Source: Ostrinia nubilalis (Eukaryota; Arthropoda; Insecta; Lepidoptera; Crambidae). From it: 64,000 bases of DNA. Position 1 is the first letter of the stretch; every line of letters starts with the position of its first letter. Shown here piece after piece: positions 51,815 through 63,800 of the stretch. The translations under genes and the position numbers were made by a program. The notes below the pieces were generated by a model. That model worked only from the letters and a program-made list of their open reading frames with translations, was not told where the DNA came from and did no database searches. The DNA lies in the NCBI RefSeq assembly GCF_963855985.1, contig NC_087104.1:8308001-8372000 (forward strand), given 5' to 3'.

Positions 51815-54800
51815 CTGTAATGAGGAGTTTAACGAATGACCATCTCGTTATACCAACTTGATGGCTCAAGCGTGCTTTGCGCTATTAACGTTGTAGTCGA
51901 GAGAGTGCACACTTTGACAAATATACACATACCTGTTTGCGACATGTAAAGCTATCTCCTCTCAATTTCTCTACGATATTAGGTTTAGATCGCCAGTAAG
52001 TATAGTGTGAGCTTTGCTGTAAATAAACAAACAACAAGATGGCGCTCGCGTCAGATGTCCCGGGGTCATTGACCTAGCGGTATTCCCTAATCCTGCGGGG
52101 TCAGCGACCTCACCTGGCGCCGTCCAGGCTGCTGTAGGGCGCGCGCTTCTTGGGCTCGTGGTCGAAGGGCGAGGCGTGGTCGCGCGGCGAGAAGTCGCTG
52201 GAGAAGCGGTAGTCGCGGCGAGTCCGCGGCTCGCGCGGGGTCAGCGACCTCACCTGGCGCCGTCCAGGCTGCTGTAGGGCGCGCGCTTCTTGGGCTCGTG
52301 CGGCGGCTCGTGGTCGAAGGGCGAGGCGTGGTCGCGCGGCGAGAAGTCGCTGGAGAAGCGGTAGTCGCGGCGAGTCCGCGGCTCGCGCGGGGTCAGCGAC
52401 CTCACCTGGCGCCGTCCAGGCTGCTGTAGGGCGCGCGCTTCTTGGGCTCGTGCGGCGGCTCGTGGTCGAAGGGCGAGGCGTGGTCGCGCGGCGAGAAGTC
52501 GCTGGAGAAGCGGTAGTCGCGGCGAGTCCGCGGCTCGCGCGGGTCAGCGACCTCACCTGGCGCCGTCCAGGCTGCTGTAGGGCGCGCGCTTCTTGGGCTC
52601 GTGCGGCGGCTCGTGGTCGAAGGGCGAGGCGTGGTCGCGCGGCGAGAAGTCGCTGGAGAAGCGGTAGTCGCGGCGAGTCCGCGGCTCGCGCGGGGTCAGC
52701 GACCTCACCTGGCGCCGTCCAGGCTGCTGTAGGGCGCGCGCTTCTTGGGCTCGTGCGGCGGCTCGTGGTCGAAGGGCGAGGCGTGGTCGCGCGGCGAGAA
52801 GTCGCTGGAGAAGCGGTAGTCGCGGCGAGTCCGCGGCTCGCGCGGGGTCAGCGACCTCACCTGGCGCCGTCCAGGCTGCTGTAGGGCGCGCGCTTCTTGG
52901 GCTCGTGCGGCGGCTCGTGGTCGAAGGGCGAGGCGTGGTCGCGCGGCGAGAAGTCGCTGGAGAAGCGGTAGTCGCGGCGAGTCCGCGGCTCGCGCGGGTC
53001 AGCGACCTCACCTGGCGCCGTCCAGGCTGCTGTAGGGCGCGCGCTTCTTGGGCTCGTGCGGCGGCTCGTGGTCGAAGGGCGAGGCGTGGTCGCGCGGCGA
53101 GAAGTCGCTGGAGAAGCGGTAGTCGCGGCGAGTCCGCGGCTCGCGCGGGGTCAGCGACCTCACCTGGCGCCGTCCAGGCTGCTGTAGGGCGCGCGCTTCT
53201 TGGGCTCGTGCGGCGGCTCGTGGTCGAAGGGCGAGGCGTGGTCGCGCGGCGAGAAGTCGCTGGAGAAGCGGTAGTCGCGGCGAGTCCGCGGCTCGCGCGG
53301 GGTCAGCGACCTCACCTGGCGCCGTCCAGGCTGCTGTAGGGCGCGCGCTTCTTGGGCTCGTGCGGCGGCTCGTGGTCGAAGGGCGAGGCGTGGTCGCGCG
53401 GCGAGAAGTCGCTGGAGAAGCGGTAGTCGCGGCGAGTCCGCGGCTCGCGCGGGGTCAGCGACCTCACCTGGCGCCGTCCAGGCTGCTGTAGGGCGCGCGC
53501 TTCTTGGGCTCGTGCGGCGGCTCGTGGTCGAAGGGCGAGGCGTGGTCGCGCGGCGAGAAGTCGCTGGAGAAGCGGTAGTCGCGGCGAGTCCGCGGCTCGC
53601 GCGGGTCAGCGACCTCACCTGGCGCCGTCCAGGCTGCTGTAGGGCGCGCGCTTCTTGGGCTCGTGCGGCGGCTCGTGGTCGAAGGGCGAGGCGTGGTCGC
53701 GCGGCGAGAAGTCGCTGGAGAAGCGGTAGTCGCGGCGAGTCCGCGGCTCGTCTCGGCGCGAGCGGCGGCGCGGCGAGCGTTCGGGCGAGCGCCGCGTGCT
53801 GCCCGAGCGGCGCCCCGGCCAGCCGAGCGTTGAGCCGTATCTGTTGACACAATAACCGGTTATACTGTGTTCACACATTTGTTTAGATATACTCGTAAGT
53901 CTACACTAGGCGCTATGAGGCTAGGACCTAGCCTAGGCAGAGATTTTTAAATTTATGCTATTAAGAGGCAGTTGAAGATATTTCTATGCCCGTTTAAGGG
54001 TTTAAAATTAAATTGGCGCGAGAGGATTCTCGATCGTACAATAACATAACTTATGAAGATGTCCTGAATGGAACATGAGTATTCCTTGATATTAGGCCCA
54101 TTTAAGACGACAAATCATCCGTAAATTCTTGGATTAGTAAGAAAATGTATAAAACAAGCACAAACTCTTATACATTTTACCTTCTATCACTGGGGTCTTC
54201 ACTTTGTCTCATTTCTGCCCTGCGCCTCGTTTCCCTCCAGCCTAGCGAGCCGTAATTTCTTTCTGAAATAGAAGACATGATTTATGAGTTTTACTTCTCA
54301 AATCCTTAGTATAATAAATATATTTTTTCCAAAAATTAAGTAGTTTTTTACCGTCTTTTCTCCACCGTTGATCCGGCCACCGATCCCGCGGCGACGATCT
54401 GCCTGACCCGCAGCCATCACTGTAACTAAAATACAAACATCCATTAGCTACGTCCATAGCAGCAGTATTCAGCAAATTCATGTTAAAATAAACTATACTC
54501 ACTCTTCCTCCTCGTCATAAGAATGCCGCGGCTTCCGATGCCTATCCCTGTCCTTATCTCTATAATCCTTCGACCTCTCTCTACTCCGCGAGTCCCTGTA
54601 ATCTCTATCCCTACTGTAATTCCTATCTCTGTCCCACATATCGCTGTCCCTATCCCTACTCCGTCTATCCCTCCTTTCTCTATGGTCCCTGTGGTCGCGC
54701 TCCTTGCTGACGTCACGGCGGTCTCTCCCGCTGCCGGAGTCTCTTCGGTCTCTGGCCGAGTCTCTCCCGTCTCTCCCTATTTCTCTATCTCTGTCCCGCA

Positions 54801-57800
54801 TATCACGTTTGTCTCTGATTTTGTCCTTTTCTCGCCCGCTGCCCGAGTCCAGACATTCTCTTGAGCCTGCTGAGGAGTTGTGCCTGAAAATTTTATTAAA
54901 GTAGGTTTATTATACATTGTTGCTATTGAGCAATTGTAAGAAATAAAACTTGTTACATAATTAATTATGTCACAGATGCCGGCGTTCTCGGTGGGCTGAC
55001 GATCTATTGATGATCGCGGGATGTACCTAGATACGATACGGGCAGCGCAGAAGACAGGTCATTGTAACATCCTGGGGGGAGTCTTTTGTTTAGCAGTCTG
55101 TAGACATCTTTTGTTTGAAACGACGACATACTTTATTAATGACATTGTTTGATGAATAAGATAAGAAAAACTTTATTTGACACAAAAAGAAAATTAAAAA
55201 AGAACAAAGGGATTTAAAACTATACACGGATATTGAATTATGTAAGTGTACCTTGAGTCCCTATCGCGGTGGTCTCTGTGGTGTGAGGGCGGTCGCTGCA
55301 GACGCGTCACGGGAGGCAGGTCCTCATCCCAGGGCGACACGTCTCGCGATGATGATGACGTTTGGACTGAGGATGAAGAGAAATACTATTATTTTGAGAA
55401 AACGAGAACAGTTTTGGTCTTCTCTTACTAGTCATTTTATAAGCTGTGTGTCTCAACTGGAAATAGAAACTGAAAACCTGTGAATTAGGCCTAAATTGGA
55501 AGAATAGACCAACAAGTAGGCTCTCCCTCAATGATTTCCAGATTGAACGGTTTATAGCGGCCTGCATTTAGCGCTTTTCTGCTGCCTTTATGAGGTCATC
55601 CACCTATGTTCAGCAGTGATCGTCCTGTAGCTGTAATGATGATGATGAGCACTCACCGTTATGGTTTTTCGACGACGTCTCGCGGCGGTGGCGCGTGAAG
55701 GTTTCACGCCTGGCGTTTGACGTCACAAAATACCCTGCCATGCCACTCCTATATCTCAGACACTTACTCGATTATGGTTTGATGTGGTTCTTGGGCGGGG
55801 TCCTGCGCTCACAGCGCCCGGGCCTACATCGCACACGCCTGACGTCACAATAGTAGCATCGCAAGTCAGTACTTAGTATGCACTAGTACCACAGAATAAT
55901 AATAAGTACTACGTACAGAAGGTTTTCTTCATGAAGGTATTTAAAAAAATGTATGCTCAATGTCATCAACAATATGGTGTAATTTAGCTTGTCTCAAGAG
56001 TCAGGCGAAGAATACGCGTACGTGCGTCAAAGCTCGCTCGTGAGTGTCCTGTCGATTACCTATCCCAGGAGGTGTCGTCGCGCGTGTTTTGTTTCCGATG
56101 CAGACTCGCGGAGATGAACAAAACTTACCATGAGTTTACGTTAGGTGTGCTCGTTAGCGACTGCGTAAGAAAATGACATTTATTGTATGACATATTGTGC
56201 AGCGCCCCTAGCGGCTACTTTCAAGAAACAAAATCTTCATAGAGATTTTTGACGTACTCGCTATCGAGCACACCTAACGTAAACTCATGGTAGGTACACA
56301 GGCATGTTAGTACTTACCGTTGTGGTTTTTAGGCGGTGTCCCGCGACGTCGACGCGCGCGAGGTTCGGAATCGCGTGAATCCGAGGAGCACGGCGACGCT
56401 CCCGCCAGCACGGCCCAGCGGCCGGCACCTACTACGCCCGGGCCCACGCCCACGCCGCCTCCTACGCCCACGCCGCAAACGCCTACGCATTTCTCTGCGC
56501 AATCGGAATGGAACATTCTTAGCAAGAATTTGGAAAGATCAAAAAGTATTTACGGATTTCACAGTAAAATTACAAAAATAATATCGGGCTATAAAAACTT
56601 CAGATCGATCGGAGAATCATTTCGCTTCATGTTTTTTCCAAGCAGTTTGTCGAATTTATCATAATTAATATTTTGAGGCTAAGTTGCACCATCATATTTT
56701 AACCATGAATATAACCATGACCGGTGTTTTTGTATGTAGTTGACAGAGTTTTGACGTTTGTTTAAGTAAAATGGTGCAACCCAGCCTTACGTACCTACTA
56801 TGAAACATGAAGTCGATTAAAAATGAACAGACAATCAATTGTGCAGGCGACAATAGTTATAGGACACCACCGCTCTTGTGCCCAGGATATGAGGTCAGGA
56901 CGAAAACTATACGTATCTACTTAAGACTCATATAACACCGGTCAACAAAAAAAAATTTTTTTTTGCGCATGGATTTTACTTATTATATTCTGATTATATA
57001 AGCAAATTTATATAAAAAAGTGCGATTACAAATCGAAAATATTTGCTTTTCAAGAAGTTATAGCGATTTAAATTTTCCATCTTCATAGTAGAATGTCTCT
57101 AAAGATGCACGTCCCATTCTCATTTTGATATATTTATAAATAATTATGGGGGATTATTCGCAAGTACAAGGGGCACGCTTTCATCAAAATATAGTGACAT
57201 TTGAGAGACGACGTTACCAAGGCCAGTATACTGAAAGCATGATAGGGTTAGATTTTTATGCGAAAAATCTTCTATGGAACATGACAGGAAATAGGAACTT
57301 TTCATTTTTAATAAATATTTCGACTCTATTTTAAATTTTCTCTTGTGAGAATTAATCTTAAATGGTTGTTTGGTATGTTTTAATAATTAGAAAGAATGAA
57401 AGAAAGAAAGAAAAAAATATATTTGGCAACCAATTGGATCATCTCTATGTTCACGTTTCATACATTCATTGATATGAATTTTTCTATTTTTTACAGATAA
57501 AAGCAAATTCAGAACAATTTTTTGTTGTTATTCTCATTTCTAGGTCATAAAGCAATAAAAATAAGCTATGCATAACCCGTGCGCAAAAATGCTGTAGACA
57601 GTTGTAATCTAATCAAATCAATGTACCTTTAGTATCAGGAGATGAGCCGCTAGGCACATCGCTAATGGAGCCCGTAGACAGTCTTGCAGGCGGTTGCAGG
57701 TCTCTTACCGGCGCTAACTCCACTGAAACCTCCTTCGGAATCTCCGGTTTTTTCTCTACCTCCCTCTCTTTCACCACCGGACTCTTCCTAAACGCGTCTT

Positions 57801-60800
57801 CCACGTGCGAGAAAGAGAGCGAGCTATTGTCTATACAGTCGAAGAAGTCCGAATTGTCGAAACCATCTGACTTCTCGTCCGACTTTTTCCGCTCTTTTGG
57901 CAGTTCCGGAGGCAGAGACTCGAATTCATCCGCCGGCTCCGTTATCGTGATCTCCCTCAGTGCTGCGTATCTGTCGTTGGTATCCTCTTGCTTCACGTCT
58001 ACGTTGCCGTTGTCGCGCGGCGATACGCTCCGCCTCTGTTTCTCTATTTGCAAAGTCTTCATCACAGATTTGATGTCCTCTATTTTGGCGTCAATCTGTG
58101 ACGGTTTCGGACTGACAGAGGTTCTAAACATATTGAAGGAGTCCAGCGTCAACTCGTCGAGCGTTTTCAAAGGACTTCGTGACGTTTCTTTCGCTTCGAT
58201 TTTACGCTCCTCGTTTGCTCGCATTATATCATTTATTGCGGTCAGCTCCTCTTTTTCATCGGAATCTTGCTTAGTTTCCATTTCTACGCTGTCAAGAGGA
58301 TCTAATATAGACTTAGCTTTGAGTTCCTGCTCTTGTATTTCTCTAAACGCCGCGTATCTATCGTAGGAGGGGTTCGCTTTTTTGTCGAAATCGTCGAAGT
58401 TTGCTACAAATGTATCACTTGTCTCGCTCGTAGGCGCGAAGTTGTCTTCGAATTGCGGTTTGAAGTCAGTGCTAATTGAGGGGGCGGTAACTAAAGGCTT
58501 ATCCGGCAAAATAGTCGTTGGCATAGCTGACAATGGTTTTTCTTTCTCCGTTTTCATGGAAGGCTCGACGTGGATGTGCTGCGAATAAGGGGATGGCTAT
58601 TACGAAACGTATGAAGTGATATGACTAAATTGTAAGTAACATTTGAAATAAGAAGAATAAAACAACATACCGCTCTTTCATTGTCTGCTGCTAGATATGA
58701 CCTAAGGTACTCTGTAAGCTGAGGTAGAGTCATGGAAGATAGTGTTGTGGCAGGAACTCTTAACCTGTAAATTGAGAAAATAGTAGTTATGTTCTTTGGT
58801 GTGCTAATTTGTCGTTGTATTTGACTTGGTATCAAAAGGACATCCTGTACGTTTATCTTTATTGGAGGCAACCTCGGCTTAAGACCTTTAAGTGGTGATC
58901 TTGGTGTGGGTTTATGCATGCCGCAAGGTGAGCCAAGTGAGGCCGCTGCGCGGTGATCCATCTTTATAATGAGCGTGAACGGTTGGCGGCTTTAGTTCGT
59001 GTTCAAATGCATCTTTGTAAGAGTCGCGCTCGCAATGATGAAAGCCATGGCTATATCCGGTTCTTAGGTTGTGGTTCGAGTTGAGCGCTGCCGTTTAGTC
59101 AGTGTTCAAGTAGAGACATTGATTGTGCGCTACTCGAGACTAGTTCAGCTCAAAGGTGATTTATCCCTAATGGACAGTGGCGGCGTAGCATGGGTTGGTA
59201 CCCGGGGCGATCACCCCCCCCCCCCCCCCTCACAAGTCCTATGGCACCCCCTGGATTTTGGGGTTACCTACCGATTCGAAGATTGAAAGACATTCACACC
59301 CCCCACCCCCCCGTATCATGACATAGACCGCAGACGCAGATGCGCCAGTGAGTAGGTACTAATCTGCGCGACTTGTGTCACCCCCTGATGCTTGGCACCC
59401 GGGGCGGACCGCTAATGGAGATAAGGGTTATGTTTATTTACTTAATCCTGTTGCTTTATACTCACCGGTGCGCCAGCTCGTCCACAGTGCAAGTAAGCAG
59501 CTGGCTGAGCGTGATATCGAAGCGACGCGCGGTGGGCAGCGGCGGTGGCGCCGGCGTGAGATACTCGTCTTCGCTGCTGTTGGTCGCTGCCGATGATAGG
59601 CGGGGCTTGGTGCTGCGGTCCGCCTGAAGAGTAAATTGAACCTTAATGAACTTAACTATGGTGTGAGTGAGCTGGGACGTTTTTAAATTGGACGCGAACT
59701 GTCAAACTAACGATGTCTATAAGTGTGACGCTGTTGTTGGCAAAAAGTGACCTTATAGCTTGTCTTTGTATAGCCTGACCAGGAACATAAAAACCCTGGC
59801 ATAGTGGCGCGTCAATTGCATTTGATAGTGCAACACTGAGTACAGTCGTACCTGTGTTAAATTAATAGGCTAACTTTATGTATCAGGATTCAGGATTACG
59901 GGCTAATTTGATATTTTCATAAATTAACGAAAAAATATTATTATAGGTAACCTGATTTAAATAAATTAAATGAAACCATCAATCGAGCTAGTAGAATTTA
60001 TTTTATTATTCATCAATAATCAAATTCAGAACTTGAATATTCAACTGCAATGTCTGCTCATGAACGCTTCAAACTCGGTACTTCTTTCCCAATCCCATAA
60101 AATTGAACACTTAGAAAGTGACAAAAAATTTTAAAATAGGTAGTTGAAACAAACCACAGCTAATTTTCATAGTGGACTGTACTATACGATAAACATGTCA
60201 GTCAATTTGACAACCTTTGTCGGAAACATTATTCAATGAAAATATTGTCCAAACCCTTAGTATTTCTCTTCGACAAATACTTTGACACATTGTGAACCAC
60301 TTTTCTTTCACGACTATAAAAATATTTTAGCAATTTAATTCATAAAACCAATTGCGCACATTTAAAATAAACTTTGTTTACACTTTGACAGCAATAGACT
60401 GACATGCAAGGTGACATGACAATGAAGTTTTCAGTTACTGTTGCCATTAAAAGAAATTAGTACCATTAGTTTTCCGCAACATGGCGAGGGTTTTTATGTT
60501 CCTGGTCAGGCTATAATACAAAATCTATGCGAGAAGTGGTATTTATATTTGCATAATATTAATTATGTCCCGTTAGCATCCTTTGGCCACGGAACCCTAA
60601 AGAAAGTGGAACTACGTAAGGTCATTTTTTGTGACAATCCTAACATTTTGGAAAAAATATTTTTTCTCGAAATTGCGGCCGAGTTAGAATATAGAAAAAT
60701 TTTAGGTGATAGAGCTTATTTTATGAAAGAAGAACGGTCATCTGTGACCCAGGCCCGACAGAAACGAGACATACCTCAGTTTTTTTGTCATGTCTTAATT

Positions 60801-63800
60801 AGTTAAATTATATATTTTTTATATTCCAAATCCATGTATAACACCAAAATATTACCCTTTGTTTTTGTTCAGGCGTTATACAAAAACTAATACAAAATGC
60901 CTATTTATCACCAAAATTGGTAAATGTATGTTCCTAAATGTCTATTACAGCTGCTATGGAATGTATCTAGGTGACCTGGAGATACAGCCGGATTATACAG
61001 GGTGGAAACGAGAAATTACAAAATCCAAAAATTCAATGTTACCAGCTTCCATAATCTGTAACCTATTATTGGTACCATTTGAAAGAGCTCGTGAAGCACT
61101 TTCAGAATCAGAAACTAGTTTTTCGATATCTTGTATAGTTTAGAAATAATCGAGTGAGATCACTTTTCGTTCCATATGTATAACCACCCTGTATAATCCG
61201 GTTGTATCTCCAGGTCACCTAGATACATTCCAGAGCAGCTGTAATAGACATTTAGGTACATACATTTACCAATTTTGGTGATAAATAGGCATTTTGTATT
61301 AGTTTTTGTATAACGCCTGAACAAAAACAAAGGGTAATATTTTGGTGTTATACATAGATTTCGAATATAAAAAATATATAATTTAACTAATTAAGACATG
61401 ACAAAAAAACTGAGGTATGTCCCGTTTCTGTCGGGTCTGGGTTTTTTTTGTATGGGGCGTGACCGTTCTTCTTTATCTGACCTAAGCAGAGATTCTACTT
61501 CGGCGTAGAAAAAGAGAAAAATAATAATTTCTTAAATTTAAAAAATAATCACACTATCGTTCCTATAACTACTTTTAAATAATTATAGGTGCAATAATAT
61601 TCGCCATACACCAACCTACCTACCTGCAATGCAAAGAGAAGCTTAGTGTGTACCTTTCTTTAAATAATAATAAAATTGTAGTTTGACCCAGTACAAAATA
61701 AATTTTCTAAAATATTTTTTTTTAAATAATTTGTCACCTGGGTGTTTTAGTCTTACATTAATAATAAGTTAAACTTTGGATATTAGTGATAAAAACAGAA
61801 TGTCACTTTTTCGGGTCAAAAAAAAAACACTGTGCGCGGCACTGGCGGATGACAGTTAAGATTTCCCTGGGTCAAACTTAGCCACACGGGAGTTGCAGCG
61901 GTGGGAATGAGTAGTGGTAGTCTCATTCATCCAACCATAGGTCTCTTGTACCTAGTAGGTCGCAGCAGCGGCGAATGACTGTTTAACTTTCCTCCGGGGC
62001 TTTCCTAAAGTTGAGTACACAGGAGTTGCAACGAGAAGTGGTAACAGTCTAGTAACTTTTTACGAGACTATTCTTACTCTCTGTTCTCAAATTTTTGCTT
62101 ACCATAGGCTCCTTCTTCCTGGCGGGCCTCGGCAGCGGCGGGCCGGCGTCGGGCGGGTCGTCGTGGTCGTGCGGCGGGCGCGCCAGGGCGGGCTCCTTCT
62201 TGGGCGGCGGCCAAGCTGGCTACATAGGGAGCTACAGTATTGGGAATATACTCATCAGTATGCTCACCGTGTCAGTAGGCTTCTTTGATGGGGCAGCAAG
62301 GTTCTGGAATGGAGGCCGCGTACCGGAAAACGCAGCGACAACATCGTAAAGATAGCAAGGAAGCGCTGGACGCAGGCCGCTACCAATCGATCAACGTGGA
62401 AAGCATTGGGGGAGGCCTATATTCAGCAGTGGACGTTATATGGCTGAAATGATGATGACGATGATGATGATGATGAAGGCTCCTTCTTGGTCAACAGTGT
62501 CGGCGGCGGCCAAGCTACATAAGTCGCGTCGTCGTTGCAGTAGCTTACCATAGGCTCCTTCTTCCTGGGCAGGCCTCGGCAGCGGCGGGCCGGCATCGGG
62601 CGGGCGGACGGTCGGGCGAGCTCCTTCTTGGGCGGCAGCGGCGGCCAAGCTGGCTACACAGGGATCTACAGCGTTGGGAATATACTCATCAATAAGCTCC
62701 TTTTTGGTTGTCGACCAAGCTGGCTACATAAAAGTCGTGTAACTTACCATAGGTTCATCCTTCCTGGCGGGTCTTAGCAGCGACGGATGACAGTTTAACT
62801 TTCTTCTGGGTCAAACTTTGCTACACAGGAGTTGTAAAGGTGGGAATAGTCCCCTAAAAAGGTTTACCATTGGTTCCTTCTTCCTGGCGGGCCTCGGCAG
62901 CGGCGGGCCGGCGTCGGGCGGGTCGTCATGGTCGTGCGGCGGGCGCGGCGGCGGGCGCGCCAGGGCGGGCTCCTTCTTGGGCGGCGGCGGCCAAGCTGGC
63001 TACATAGGGAGCTACAGCGTTGGGAATAAACTCATCAGTATGCTCACCGTGTCAGTAGGCTTCTTTGATGGGGCAGCAAGGTTCTGGAATGGAGGCCGCG
63101 TACCGGAAAACGCAGCGACAACATCGTAAAGATAGCAAGGAAGCGCTGGACGCAGGCCGCTACCAATCGATCAACGTGGAAAGCATTGGGGGAGGCCTAT
63201 GTTCAGCAGTGGACGTTATATGGCTGAAATTATGATGACGATGATGATGATGATGAAGGCTCCTTCTTGGTCGACAGCGTTGGCGGCGGCCAAGCTGGCT
63301 ACATAAAAGTCGTGTAACTTACCATAGGTTCCTTCTTCCTAGCGGGGTGTAGCAGCGGTGGATGACAGTCTAATATTCCTCCGGTTTAAACTTAGCTACA
63401 CAGGAATTGCAGCAATGGAAACGTGAGGTGAAATAGTCCTAGAATAAGCTTACCATAGGTTCTTCCTTCCTGGCGAGTCTTAGCAGCGACGGATGACAGT
63501 TTAGACTTTCCGCTGGGTCAAAATTTGTTGCACAAGAGTTGCAAAGGTGGGTATAGTCCCCTAAAAAGGCTCACCATAGGTTCCTTCTTCCTGGCGGGTT
63601 TCGGCCGGCGTCGGGCTGGTGTCATGATCGTGGTCAAGCTAATTGCACAGGAATGGTAGCCCTAGGTAGTTGAAATAGTCTATTAAAGCAGCTCACCATA
63701 GGCTCTTCTTCCTGGCGGGCCGGCGTCGGGCGCTCGTCGTGGTTGTGCAGCGGTGGGAAGTCCCGTAACTTACAGGTTATAGGTCCCTTCTTCCTGGCAG

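Noticed and set aside
52110..53852. Long frames across the 152-bp array on both strands
   Set aside because: They read through donor sites and shift frame at each 151/152-bp unit. Only the 53840-53619 exon fits neighbouring phases.
57665..58366. 233-codon serine-rich plus-strand frame opposite the long acidic exon
   Set aside because: It is the antisense of the 317-codon minus-strand exon, which has matching splice phases on both sides.
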